DNA from: Saccharopolyspora shandongensis
GTDB lineage: Bacteria; Actinomycetota; Actinomycetes; Mycobacteriales; Pseudonocardiaceae
Length of the DNA: 64,000 bases
Reading direction: 5' to 3'
Assembly: GCF_900106995.1 (NCBI RefSeq)
Contig: NZ_FNOK01000021.1
Location: 82,378 to 146,377 of the forward strand
A program made the position numbers and the translations under genes. A model generated the notes under the pieces. That model was given only the letters and a program-made list of their open reading frames with translations. It was not told where the DNA came from and ran no database searches. The first letter of the stretch is position 1, and every line of letters begins with the position of its first letter. Shown piece by piece: positions 45,782 to 54,423 of the stretch.

Positions 45782-47707
45782 TCAGAGGACCTGGGACACG
45801 ACTCCGGTGCCGACGGTCCTGCCTCCTTCGCGGATGGTGAACCGCAGTCCCTCTTCCATGGCGACCGGCTGGATCAGGTTGACCGTCATTTCAGCGTTGT
45901 CGCCTGGCATGACCATCTCGGTGCTGTTGTGCAGTGCGATGGTCCCAGTGACGTCGTCGGTAGGGAAGGAGAACTCGGGGTGGTAGCGGTTGAAGATTGG
46001 GTTCTGCCGTCCTCCCTGCTCCCTGCTGAGGAGGTGGACGTCAGCGACAAAGGTGGTGTGAGGCGGGGGCGTGTCGCTCTTGATCGTCTCATCGGACACC
46101 GAGCTGTCCGGGTGCCGATCCTGGCCGGTGGTGAAGTGGCGCAGGCTGATTAGGCCGGTGGGGTTGGACGTAGTGTCGATGCCGAAGTGGATGCCCTGGC
46201 CAGGTTCGCGGAGGTCGATCTCGTCGGGCACGTCGTCGAATAGGCACAGCAGTACGTCCGGGGCCGGGTGGGCGCGGCGCAGTTCGGGGACCGGGGAGCC
46301 ATCGCGGGTTGCGGTGAGCTCGAAGTCCGGCCACGCCGGCACGAGTGCGGATTTGATCAGAACTCCCGCGCGTGGAGGCTCGGCGGTGGTGGCGCGGGCG
46401 ATGGCTTGGTCGAGGTAGGGGGCCAGTCTGGCGTCCAGTTCGGTGTGGGTGCCGGTGGATTGGGCCCCGGCGACCAGGGCCTCGATCCACGCCTGGTCGA
46501 TGCGGAAGAGGCGCAGCGACTCCGGGGGCAGGAGGGCCGGATCGGGGACGAGTGCGGGCAGCGGGACACCGGCGAGGAGTGTGAGGTCGTCCAGCCGTGC
46601 GGCAAGTGAGGCACCGCGCTGGTTCGCGGTAGCGGCGAGGCGCTCCTGGGCGCGGGCCGTCTCGGAGTCGGCGGCCGGTGGCGCCTCGCCCGCGGACGGG
46701 GCGGCTGGCACGTCGGTCAGGTTGGGGGCGCAATCTGCGAGCTGCCGCCGGGCGCGCACCATCTCCGCGGTGTAGTCGGGGTCCGTGAGGGCGATCGAGC
46801 GGCCCAGGGTCCACGCGGCGGCGTAGCTGACGTCGAACAGGCCGTGCTCGGCCTCGTAGATCTCGGCACCGGCGACCGGAATGCTCGGACTCTGGACCGG
46901 AGTGAACGGTCCCCGGTACCAGGCGTAAGTGGACTCGCCGCTGGCCGCACGCAGCGACACCGGAACATAGCCACGGTCCAGTAGTTCCCTCGCGTCCTGG
47001 CCGACGCCGTCCTCGGTGCCCGGCCTCCGTGTGGCCAAGTCCTTCAAGAGTCCTGCCACGTCCAGCCGCCCGCCCGGATCGTGGCTGAACGACCAGGACC
47101 ACAGGCTGGCCAGCCGAACCCGCGTGCCGTCAGCGGGTAGGTGACCCTGGTAGCCCTCCAGGGAGACCAGGTGCACCGCGTAGGAGCCAGCGGGGCGCGG
47201 GAAGCGGTTGGCGGTGATCACCGCGTACTCGCCCTCAGCGAGGATCTCACCGCCGCTGAGCGCCTGGGGGTCGCTCACCTCACGCGTGCGCGCCAGGCAG
47301 GACAACTCCGCCTCCGACGGGACGGCGGCGGAAAGTAGCGAGGCGGGCACGTCGATGGTCCGGCACATGGCGGCCTCGGTCTCCGCTGGCACGTCCAGGG
47401 CCGGCCCCAGCGTGTCTGGCTCGGCCGGCGACAGCAGCTCGCCGACAGAGCGCGTCACTGCCAAGCCCGCCGCGTACGGGTCGTCGGGCAGCTCATTCTC
47501 GGCGAACACCAGCAGCGCCAACCACGGGGCCCGGGGGCCGCTGGCCCCCGACCGGGACATGGCCCGCTCCCACGGCAGGGGAGCACGGTTCAGTACCACG
47601 TGCGGGAGGATCAACGCGTAGTCGCACTGGCCCGCTGACGGGTAGGAAGAGATCACCTCCGAGTCGTACCCAGAGAACCGAACCGGCTGGGCAACGTGAT
47701 CACTCAT
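45782..47707 (-). CDS. Protein of unknown function ending in an EF-Tu domain III
   Basis: A 641-residue protein. Residues 1 to about 540 form a novel-looking region with ALILPHVVLNRAPLPWERAM, PWLALLVFAENEL, YRGPFTPV and SYAAAWTLGRSIAL; similar motifs occur in large uncharacterised bacterial proteins. Residues ~545-641 are an intact elongation factor Tu domain III: VADVHLLSREQGGRQNPIFN, DVTGTIALHNSTEMVMPGDN, AMEEGLRFTIREGGRTVGTG. EF-Tu domains I and II are absent. The ATG at 47707 has a GAAGGAA site. No signal peptide or membrane segment is seen. The gene stands alone inside an inverted repeat. EF-Tu domain III contacts tRNA and EF-Ts, so translation-linked or decoy roles are possible, but unproven. 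Confidence 0.85.
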   Translation of the reverse strand: MSDHVAQPVRFSGYDSEVISSYPSAGQCDYALILPHVVLNRAPLPWERAMSRSGASGPRAPWLALLVFAENELPDDPYAAGLAVTRSVGELLSPAEPDTLGPALDVPAETEAAMCRTIDVPASLLSAAVPSEAELSCLARTREVSDPQALSGGEILAEGEYAVITANRFPRPAGSYAVHLVSLEGYQGHLPADGTRVRLASLWSWSFSHDPGGRLDVAGLLKDLATRRPGTEDGVGQDARELLDRGYVPVSLRAASGESTYAWYRGPFTPVQSPSIPVAGAEIYEAEHGLFDVSYAAAWTLGRSIALTDPDYTAEMVRARRQLADCAPNLTDVPAAPSAGEAPPAADSETARAQERLAATANQRGASLAARLDDLTLLAGVPLPALVPDPALLPPESLRLFRIDQAWIEALVAGAQSTGTHTELDARLAPYLDQAIARATTAEPPRAGVLIKSALVPAWPDFELTATRDGSPVPELRRAHPAPDVLLCLFDDVPDEIDLREPGQGIHFGIDTTSNPTGLISLRHFTTGQDRHPDSSVSDETIKSDTPPPHTTFVADVHLLSREQGGRQNPIFNRYHPEFSFPTDDVTGTIALHNSTEMVMPGDNAEMTVNLIQPVAMEEGLRFTIREGGRTVGTGVVSQVL

Positions 47708-48077
47708 GGCTGGCGTTCCTTCGGGATCGGCGCCGCGACGGGCCATCCGCCAGTCACACGGCAGGTCACTGTCCGCACCGGGACCGCCTCAGCGTCACGG
47801 CTTGATCAGGACCGGGATATCTCTCCTCGCTCGCCGGACCACGGATGGTCCAGCCACTTCACGCCCGCCCAGTGTCCGGGTCGGCACGCTTCGGGCGCAT
47901 CGGCAAAACCGTCACACCATCCGAATGGGCACCCGTCAAAGGCACAAGAAACGTCGTCGACGACACCCGATCGTCAGCGCTAACTGATCCAGCGATTGAA
48001 CCGGCTACGCCGAGACGATCTCGACGCTCACTTCCCCGGCCTGCTCGGCCTCGCCATACGTGATCGCCACAAGAGAT

Positions 48078-48138
48078 GTCTCATGACCAGCGGAAACAGG
48101 ACCAGGCGCCCCTTTCAGGCGTATTCGGTTCGTACCCC
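48078..48138 (+). repeat. Inverted repeat flanking the EF-Tu-domain gene, right arm
   Basis: Plus-strand copy beginning gtctcatgaccagcggaaac and ending cgtacccc, about 88% identical to the left arm. It lies 371 bp upstream of the EF-Tu-domain gene start. The intervening 47708-48077 DNA holds no gene I can support. Confidence 0.8.
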
Positions 48139-48269
48139 TGGGTGGTGTCGAGATTCGGAGACATCCAGCTACATCAAGATCGCGTAGCGACGTCGAAATT
48201 GGGCGACCAGAGATGTCACTTTCCACGGCCAAAATCATCTGCGCTGCCACCCGAGTTCAGAGCTCAAGC

Positions 48270-49631
48270 TCAGAGCTGGTCGAGGTCGATGCTGTTCGTG
48301 ATCGCGTGGTATCCGGTGTCGGTCGGATGCAGGCTGTCGTCGTAGACGTAGCCGGGCCGGGGCAGCCCTTGGTGTGCGGGGTCGGCCATCACCCGGTCGA
48401 AGTCGATGACCGAATCGAACTCGCCGCCGGTCCGAATCCATTGGTTGACCTCGGTGCGGACCTCGTCGGCCGCGTCCTGGTCGTAAGGCATCGGGAAGCC
48501 CCGCAACGGAATGATGGTTGCGCCGACCGCCTTGATGCCGCGGGCGTGCGCGGCCCGGATGAGCTCCCGGTAGCCCTCGATCATCCGTTGCGCGGAAATC
48601 CGGCCGTCCGGGGGGAAACAGGGCTCTGGGCTGGTGAGGTAACCGCCCAACAGATCGTTGCCGCCCAACTCGATGACGACGGTTCGAACGCCCGGCCGGG
48701 ACAGCACGTCCCGCTGGAACCGGGTGAGAGCGGCCTCCCCGTAACAAGGTGAGTCGGACAGCAGCCGGTTACCGGCGATCCCGGCGTTGGCCACTGCGGT
48801 CGGGCGATGAGCTTCGGCGAGCCGCTCGGCCAGGATGTCCGGATACCTGCTGTTGGCGCCGGAGGTCGAGCCGACCCCGTCGGTGGCGGAGTCGCCAAAG
48901 GCGACCACCGTGTTCCGCTGCGGCAGGGCGGGGTCGGAGGTTTCGACCGCGGTGAGGTAGTAGGTGGACTCGGTGGACTCGGTGTAGGCATCACCGCCGC
49001 TGTCCTGGAGGTGGTCTCCGGCGGCGCGGTAAGACGTGGCCAGCCCCATCCGGTGGAAGGTCGCCGGGCCGGTGGGATCGGTGAACCGCAGGGTCACCGC
49101 CAGCTTCTCCAGCGGCGTGGTCGGCAGCGGAACCGGATCGCTTACCAGTTCCTGACCTGCCGGGATCACCGTGGCCGGAGCACCGGCGAAGGTGAGCGTT
49201 CGCATCGTGTCGGGCCATACCTGGGCGTTTGCGCCGTTGGCCAGGCCGGGCCGGGACGGATTGGCCGTGCCCGGCAAGCCGACCGTCGCACCCGCCACCC
49301 GCAACGGCGAACTGCCGTAGACGTTGGACAACCTGATCCTGATCTGGGAACCGCCGGTGCTGACCCGGACCACCTGGCGAAGCGTCTGGTCGGCGAAGCC
49401 CTGCTGCGACCAGTTCGGCCCGAGGTCGTCGTTGCCGGCCACCGGTCGTTGAGCCGACGTCGCCCACGCCACCGCCCACTTCGAGCCGGTGCCGGCTGCC
49501 CCGGCGGCCGGTTCGGTGGCCGACGGCGACGCGCAACCGACGGCACCTAGCAGCGAGGTTCCGACGAGCACCGCCCCGGCGAGTGCTGTGACGATCCCCG
49601 GCCTTCGCCGGGACGTTTTCGAGGTGGGCAT
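48270..49631 (-). CDS. Secreted SGNH/GDSL hydrolase (lipoprotein)
   Basis: A 453-residue exported esterase. A signal sequence is followed by a lipobox-like LGAVGC (Cys near residue 33). A beta-rich region of about 170 residues precedes the SGNH core. The nucleophile lies in VAFGDSATDG near residue 245, the Asn in ELGGNDL near 325, and Asp/His in DDSLHPTDTGYH near 440. A GGAGG site precedes the ATG at 49631. It probably deacylates extracellular polysaccharides or lipids; the substrate is unknown. It is monocistronic. Confidence 0.87.
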   Translation of the reverse strand: MPTSKTSRRRPGIVTALAGAVLVGTSLLGAVGCASPSATEPAAGAAGTGSKWAVAWATSAQRPVAGNDDLGPNWSQQGFADQTLRQVVRVSTGGSQIRIRLSNVYGSSPLRVAGATVGLPGTANPSRPGLANGANAQVWPDTMRTLTFAGAPATVIPAGQELVSDPVPLPTTPLEKLAVTLRFTDPTGPATFHRMGLATSYRAAGDHLQDSGGDAYTESTESTYYLTAVETSDPALPQRNTVVAFGDSATDGVGSTSGANSRYPDILAERLAEAHRPTAVANAGIAGNRLLSDSPCYGEAALTRFQRDVLSRPGVRTVVIELGGNDLLGGYLTSPEPCFPPDGRISAQRMIEGYRELIRAAHARGIKAVGATIIPLRGFPMPYDQDAADEVRTEVNQWIRTGGEFDSVIDFDRVMADPAHQGLPRPGYVYDDSLHPTDTGYHAITNSIDLDQL

Positions 49632-49929
49632 GGGGGCAGTTCCTCCGTGTCGTTGGCGCCCTGTCGGCAGGGCGGTGAGCAGTACGACTGATCCCACCGC
49701 TTCACCGACCGGGAGTCATTACGGCTGCTACCCGAATCTCGGGTATGCCTGGCCCTACCCGCCACGAGCCGTGGTGATCGGTGCCGAGCGTCTCGGTTCG
49801 TCCGGCGAGGGCGAACTGCGTTGAACTGTCCACAAAGGAATCGCTCTGGCCTGTGTCAACGGACGCGACACGATCACGTCGACATGGTCCCAGTGATTGC
49901 CGAGTTGGCGTCTTCGCCTGCAGCGATGC

Positions 49930-50085
49930 TTGAACAAGCCCCACCGGGTAGGGCGGGTGGGTGCACGTGGTGAGCTGGCCTGCCTTGACCAGCTTGACGC
50001 CGTTGGCGGTGGTGATACCGGCATTACCGGATGCGCATGCGGGCACTAGCAGGGTGAGCGCGGTGACGAGCGTGGCCCGGGCCAT
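49930..50085 (-). pseudogene. 5' fragment of an amino acid ABC transporter binding protein
   Basis: The ATG at 50085 opens a lipoprotein-type signal (LVTALTLLVPACASG) followed by GVKLVKAGQLTTCTHPPYPV, the usual start of amino acid (cystine/glutamine-type) binding proteins. After about 52 codons homology ends and the frame runs into unrelated sequence. It is divergent from the LysR gene at 50156, so it was probably a regulated transporter of the sulfur amino acid island. Confidence 0.65.
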
Positions 50086-50155
50086 GCGCAGGATCCCGAT
50101 CGAAGTCCAGACTTGACTTGTTTACACATCTCAAAGAAATGCTTATTGTTCGGAG

Positions 50156-51049
50156 ATGCTCGACTCGAGGCATGTCCGGGTGTTCGACGAGGTCGTGCGC
50201 ACCGGCTCCTTCGCCGCGGCGGCAAGGAATCTCGGTTACACGCAGCCGGCGATCAGTCAGCAGATGAAGGGACTTGAGCGCTCGGTGGGCACACCGCTGT
50301 TCGTGCGGGCGGGCCGGGGGCTTCGGCTCACCGAGGCCGGCGAGGTTCTCGCGCGCCACGCCGAAGGCATCCTCGGATCGATCTCCTCCGCGCAGAACCA
50401 GATGACCGCCATCACCCGCTTGAAGGCCGGCCGCATCCGGATCTGTGCGTTCCCCAGCGCGAGTGCGACGCTGATTCCGCCGACCGTGGCGTCGATCAAG
50501 GCTCGGCATCCTGGAATCCGAATCGAGTTGCTGGAGGGCGAGCCACCGGCGTCGGTCGACGCCTTGCGGCGCGGCGACTGCGACATCGCCCTGGCGTTCA
50601 CCTACGAGGCCGCGAGCGAGCAACCCGACCCGGACGAGCTGTTCAGGCTCGAACTGCTCGACGACCCGCTGATCGTCCTGCTGCCGCGGAGCCATCCGCT
50701 GGCCCGGCGGCGATCGGTCGAGCTGGCCCAGCTCGCCGAGGAACGCTGGATCGCCGGTTGCGTGCGCTGCCGGAGCCACTTCGTCCAGTCCTGCGCGGCG
50801 GCCGGTTTCGAACCGGATATCGACTTCACCACCGACGACAACCTCGCCGTGCAGAGTCTGGTGGCCGCCGGGTTGGGCATCGCCGTGATGCCGAGGATGG
50901 TGCAGTCGTTCATCCGTCACCCGAAGATCGTCAGTCGGCCGGTGACCCCTGCGGACTCCCGGACCGTTGCGGCGTACACGCTGGCCGGTCACCAGAATGT
51001 CCCGGTAACCCGGCTGATGCTGGAGGCGTTGCAGCAAGCCGCCGATTAG
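50156..51049 (+). CDS. LysR-family transcriptional regulator (sulfur amino acid island)
   Basis: A 297-residue LysR regulator. The HTH is at residues 1-60 (LDSRHVRVFDEVVRTGSF, then LGYTQPAISQQMKGLE), and the co-inducer domain is at about 90-290. The 70-bp intergenic region with the divergent binding-protein relic contains an AT-rich stretch typical of a LysR promoter. A cystathionine-lyase-family gene follows 119 bp downstream on the same strand, and cysteine dioxygenase after it. Control of sulfur amino acid use is likely; this is inference from context. Confidence 0.86.
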   Translation: MLDSRHVRVFDEVVRTGSFAAAARNLGYTQPAISQQMKGLERSVGTPLFVRAGRGLRLTEAGEVLARHAEGILGSISSAQNQMTAITRLKAGRIRICAFPSASATLIPPTVASIKARHPGIRIELLEGEPPASVDALRRGDCDIALAFTYEAASEQPDPDELFRLELLDDPLIVLLPRSHPLARRRSVELAQLAEERWIAGCVRCRSHFVQSCAAAGFEPDIDFTTDDNLAVQSLVAAGLGIAVMPRMVQSFIRHPKIVSRPVTPADSRTVAAYTLAGHQNVPVTRLMLEALQQAAD

Positions 51050-51168
51050 ATGCACGGGGATGGGTGAACGCTGGGACACAGCTCGTGCGTTTCCCCGGAC
51101 ATAAGCGATAGCCGCTACGACGGCAAGAATCTCGAAGTAGACCGCATGGGTCGTTGCCCGGCAGGCTC

Positions 51169-52320
51169 ATGCCCATGACACGGCTGCACGGGTTCGAAAC
51201 CCTCGCGATCCACGCCGGACAGGAACCGGACTCGGGCACCGGCGCGGTGGTTCCGCCGATCTACCAGACCTCGACCTACAAGCAGGACGGCGTGGGGGCG
51301 CTGCGCGGCGGTTACGAATACAGCCGGGCCGCCAACCCGACGCGCTCCGCGCTCGAGGAATGCCTTGCGGCGCTGGAAAACGGTACGCATGCCAGCGCAT
51401 TCGCCAGTGGGCTGGCGGCCGAGGACGCCGTGGTCCGCGCGGTGTGCGCGCCGGGAGAGCATGTGATCATCCCGGACGACGCCTACGGCGGATCGCTCCG
51501 CCTGTTCACCCGGGTGCTCGCCCGCTGGGGCCTGACCACGACCCCGGCCCCGCTGGCCGATCTCGCCGCCGTCCGCGCGGCTATCCGCCCGGAAACCCGG
51601 CTGATCTGGTGCGAGACACCAACAAACCCACTGCTGGGCATCACCGACATCGCCGGCCTGGCGAGCATCGCCGCGGACGCGAACGCGCTCCTCGCCGTGG
51701 ACAACACCTTCGCCTCGCCGTACCTGCAGCAGCCGCTCACCCTCGGCGCGGACATCGTCGTGCACTCCACCACCAAGTACGTCGGAGGCCACTCCGACGT
51801 GGTGGGCGGCGCCGTGATCGTCCAGGACGCCGAGCTCGCCGAGCGTATTCACTTCCACCAGTTCGCCGCCGGGGCCATCGCCGGGCCCTTCGACTCGTGG
51901 CTGACCCTCCGAGGCGTGAAGACCCTGGGCGTGCGGATGGACCGCCACTGCGACAACGCCGAACGGATCGCAGCGACGCTCGACACGCACCCCGCCGTGC
52001 ACGAGGTCCTCTATCCGGGCCTGCCCAACCACAGCGGCCACGACCTCGCCCGCAAACAGATGCGGCGGTTCGGCGGCATGATCTCCTTCCGGCTGGCCGG
52101 TGGCGAGCAGGCCGCGCTCGCTGTCTGCAACAAGACGCGGATTTTCACGCTCGCCGAATCCCTGGGCGGTGTCGAGTCGCTGATCGAGCACCCGGCGCGG
52201 ATGACGCATGCCTCCGCTGCAGGCACCCCGCTCGAGGTGCCCGGCGATCTCGTCCGGATTTCGGTGGGGATCGAGAACGTCGACGACCTGATCACCGACC
52301 TGCTCGACGGCCTCGACTGA
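51169..52320 (+). CDS. Cystathionine gamma-synthase/lyase family PLP enzyme
   Basis: A 383-residue Cys/Met-metabolism PLP enzyme. Its motifs are YEYSRAANPTRSALEECLAA near residue 50, DDAYGGS, CETPTNPLLG, and the PLP lysine in HSTTKYVGGHSD near residue 203. The specificity loop and C-terminal SLGGVESLIEHPARMTHA fit gamma-synthase, gamma-lyase and methionine gamma-lyase alike. Position before cysteine dioxygenase favours a role in making or breaking cysteine. The ATG at 51169 or 51175 is likely; no strong ribosome binding site decides it. Confidence 0.87.
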   Translation: MPMTRLHGFETLAIHAGQEPDSGTGAVVPPIYQTSTYKQDGVGALRGGYEYSRAANPTRSALEECLAALENGTHASAFASGLAAEDAVVRAVCAPGEHVIIPDDAYGGSLRLFTRVLARWGLTTTPAPLADLAAVRAAIRPETRLIWCETPTNPLLGITDIAGLASIAADANALLAVDNTFASPYLQQPLTLGADIVVHSTTKYVGGHSDVVGGAVIVQDAELAERIHFHQFAAGAIAGPFDSWLTLRGVKTLGVRMDRHCDNAERIAATLDTHPAVHEVLYPGLPNHSGHDLARKQMRRFGGMISFRLAGGEQAALAVCNKTRIFTLAESLGGVESLIEHPARMTHASAAGTPLEVPGDLVRISVGIENVDDLITDLLDGLD

Positions 52321-52384
52321 CGCTCCTCGTTGGCCTCGGCGCAGCCCCGCGTTACGTCCATCGCACCTGTTGATCGGAGTCCAC

Positions 52385-52939
52385 ATGACCCCCGCCCCTG
52401 CCATGCACCACACGCCGCTTCTCGCCGAACTCGTCTCCGCGGTGCGCGACGTCGTGTGTCTCGAACGGTCACCCGCCGAGTCGGCGCGACTCGTGGCCGG
52501 GCAGCTCGAACCCTTCCTGTCACGACCGAATCTGCTACCGGCCGAGTACCGCGCGGGCGACCCGGAGCGGTACCGACAGCACATCGTGCACGCCGAGCCG
52601 GACGGCAGCTTCTCCGTCGTGGCACTGGTCTGGCAACCCGGACAGCAGACCCCCATCCACGATCACGTCGCCTGGTGCGTCACCGGCGTCTACGAGGGCG
52701 CGGAGACCGAGCGGCGATACGAACTGCGCGGGGAGGGCGCCACCGCCCGTCTCGTCCCGGCCGCCGACGTCGTCAACGGACCCGGCACCGCATGCGGCTT
52801 CGCCCCGCCCGGCGATATCCACCTGGTGCGCAACGCCGAGGAGTCGACGGTGATCTCGATCCACGTTTACGGCGCCGACATCAGCAAGCTGGGCACGAGC
52901 GTGCGCCGGTTGTACGACCTTCCCGTGGCGGAGAGCTGA
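52385..52939 (+). CDS. Cysteine dioxygenase
   Basis: A 184-residue single-domain cupin. The iron-binding histidines are visible in TPIHDHVAWCVTGVYEG (near residues 92-95) and GDIHLVRN (near 145). A cysteine sits close to the first motif, as in bacterial thiol dioxygenases. The enzyme oxidises L-cysteine to cysteine sulfinate with O2. It lies 64 bp after the cystathionine-lyase-family gene and is probably cotranscribed, so cysteine released upstream could be oxidised here. A mercaptopropionate dioxygenase is the alternative. Confidence 0.85.
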   Translation: MTPAPAMHHTPLLAELVSAVRDVVCLERSPAESARLVAGQLEPFLSRPNLLPAEYRAGDPERYRQHIVHAEPDGSFSVVALVWQPGQQTPIHDHVAWCVTGVYEGAETERRYELRGEGATARLVPAADVVNGPGTACGFAPPGDIHLVRNAEESTVISIHVYGADISKLGTSVRRLYDLPVAES

Positions 52940-53068
52940 TCCGACGCCCCGGCGAATCGGGCACAGCCGCCGCTTGCCCGAGAGCCGTCGCTGTCACCGT
53001 CGTGCTTGCCGGATCAGCCGCCGCCAAGAGCGCGTGCGCCCGGTCCAGGCGTTGCAGCGGACCGGCGC

Positions 53069-53689
53069 TCATACCTCGGCCGCTGCCTCCCGCGGCATCC
53101 GGGCACCCAGCAGGGCCAGGCAGTTCGCCCAAAGGATGCTCAGCTGGGACGTGTTGTTGTAGAGCTTCGCCAGCAGCACCTGTCCTTCGAGCTGCGCCAC
53201 GACGGATCGCGCCGCATCACGGGGGTCGACGACAGCGACCTCGTCGCGCTCACGTGCCTCGGCGACGACCGACTCGACCATGTCGACCTGGGCGTCGAAT
53301 ATCTCCTGCAGGCGCAGGCGGATCGCTTCGGTCTGATTGCTCAGCTCCAGCGTGAGGTTCCCGAACAAGCAGCCGGAGACGGTGCCACAGCTCTGCTGCC
53401 CCGCGCGCTGACTCGCCTCAGTCTCTTCGAAGAGCTGCCGCAGCCGCTGCAGGGGTTCGGCGTCGCTGCGCAGGACGCGGGTCCATTCGCGGCGCTGGCC
53501 GGCCCAGTGCTCGTCGAGCACTGTCAAGGCCAGAGCTTCCTTGGACTCGAAGAAGTAGTAGAAGCTCCCCTTGGGAACCCCGGCCGTCTTGCAGATCTCG
53601 GCCACGCCCAACGCCGAGTAACCACGCAGCTCGATGAGCGACTGCGCGACGCTGAGGATCACCTCTCTGGCATCACTGGTCCGTCCCAT
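53069..53689 (-). CDS. TetR-family transcriptional regulator
   Basis: A 206-residue TetR repressor. The HTH is at residues 8-52 (AREVILSVAQSLIELRGYSA, then AGVPKGSFYYFFESKEAL). The C-terminal ligand domain contains CGTVSGCLFGNL, a cysteine-bearing motif typical of the AcuR/NemR-like subgroup that senses reactive electrophiles. Its promoter carries a CGACCG/GACCGGTCG operator, and the same motif recurs before the SDR, isomerase and wrbA genes. It therefore probably controls itself and that quinone/electrophile regulon. Confidence 0.87.
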   Translation of the reverse strand: MGRTSDAREVILSVAQSLIELRGYSALGVAEICKTAGVPKGSFYYFFESKEALALTVLDEHWAGQRREWTRVLRSDAEPLQRLRQLFEETEASQRAGQQSCGTVSGCLFGNLTLELSNQTEAIRLRLQEIFDAQVDMVESVVAEARERDEVAVVDPRDAARSVVAQLEGQVLLAKLYNNTSQLSILWANCLALLGARMPREAAAEV

Positions 53690-53701
53690 GGTTGCAAGTA
53701 T

Positions 53702-53737
53702 ACGACCGCTCGACTAATTTGTACTAGACCGGTCGGC
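53702..53737. promoter_or_regulatory. TetR operator, site 1 (tetR/SnoaL intergenic)
   Basis: Two half-operators, cgaccgctcgacta and tagaccggtcggcta, face each other across an AT-rich tttgtac-type spacer. The second half shares the ACCGGTCG core with sites near 57,820 and 58,340. It lies 13 bp upstream of the TetR start. Confidence 0.65.
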
Positions 53738-53826
53738 TATCTTTCCGGAAGTCGCCCGGCCGCAGTCCGCGACCGCTCACGGCGGAAGCCGCTGCCCGCC
53801 GACACGCACAGACGAGAGCCGAAGCA

Positions 53827-54192
53827 ATGAGCCATCCGATGCATGAGGTCCTGCGGCGCTGGAAGGCCGCTTTCGACAGCCATCAGCCCGACGCCATGGC
53901 CGATCTGTTCACCCCCGACGCCTACTTCCAGGGCTTCGGACCCGCCGTCCTCACGGGGCGGGACGCCGTGCGGGGCTACTACGAAGCCGTACCGGCCGGC
54001 CGAAGGGCCGAGGTGACGGTCCTGCATGCCTACACGATCGGCGAGCAGGTCGCCGGAGGCTTCGCGGACGTCACGTTCAGCGACGCGCACGGCTGGGAGG
54101 CGCATGTGCATCTGTCGCTGGTCCTCTGCCGCGACGACGGCGGCTGGCGGATCCGGCAGTACCACGTGTCCCGCGTCGACGCCGAGCAGTAG
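53827..54192 (+). CDS. SnoaL-like/NTF2-fold polyketide-cyclase-type protein
   Basis: A 121-residue NTF2-like protein of the SgcJ/EcaC-SnoaL type. It has WKAAFDSHQPDAMADLFTPD near residue 12, then GRDAVRGYYEAV and a C-terminal WRIRQYHVSRVD. The small conical fold binds hydrophobic ligands and sometimes catalyses isomerisation or hydrolysis; no certain catalytic residues can be named. It is divergent from the TetR gene over a shared operator and is therefore a likely target. The 54193-54423 stretch after it shows only a weak hydrophobic frame on the other strand. Confidence 0.82.
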   Translation: MSHPMHEVLRRWKAAFDSHQPDAMADLFTPDAYFQGFGPAVLTGRDAVRGYYEAVPAGRRAEVTVLHAYTIGEQVAGGFADVTFSDAHGWEAHVHLSLVLCRDDGGWRIRQYHVSRVDAEQ

Positions 54193-54423
54193 CAGGTCGA
54201 CGCAGAGAGGCAGCGAACATGGCTAGCCCGGCCGAACACTGGGCGTGGGCCGGCCAAAACGCGAGCAGCAACCCGTGGACCAGGGTCATGCCCAACGCCA
54301 CTGCGGCACCGGCGCAGACCAGGAACGGCCGCCGGCACTGACGCGCGGCGGAACTTGATTCCTGGACTGCCGTCGCCAAGGCTGTCGACGCCTGATTCCT
54401 TCCACCGCCGTCAGGAGATCACC

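Noticed and set aside
47708..48077. Short arginine-rich frames upstream of the EF-Tu-domain gene
   Set aside because: Biased composition, mutually overlapping in two frames, and no good start signals; more likely promoter DNA inside the inverted repeat.
51115..52656. 513-codon minus-strand frame opposite the cystathionine-lyase-family gene
   Set aside because: Shadow of a gene with clear PLP-enzyme motifs; no start signal and no homology.
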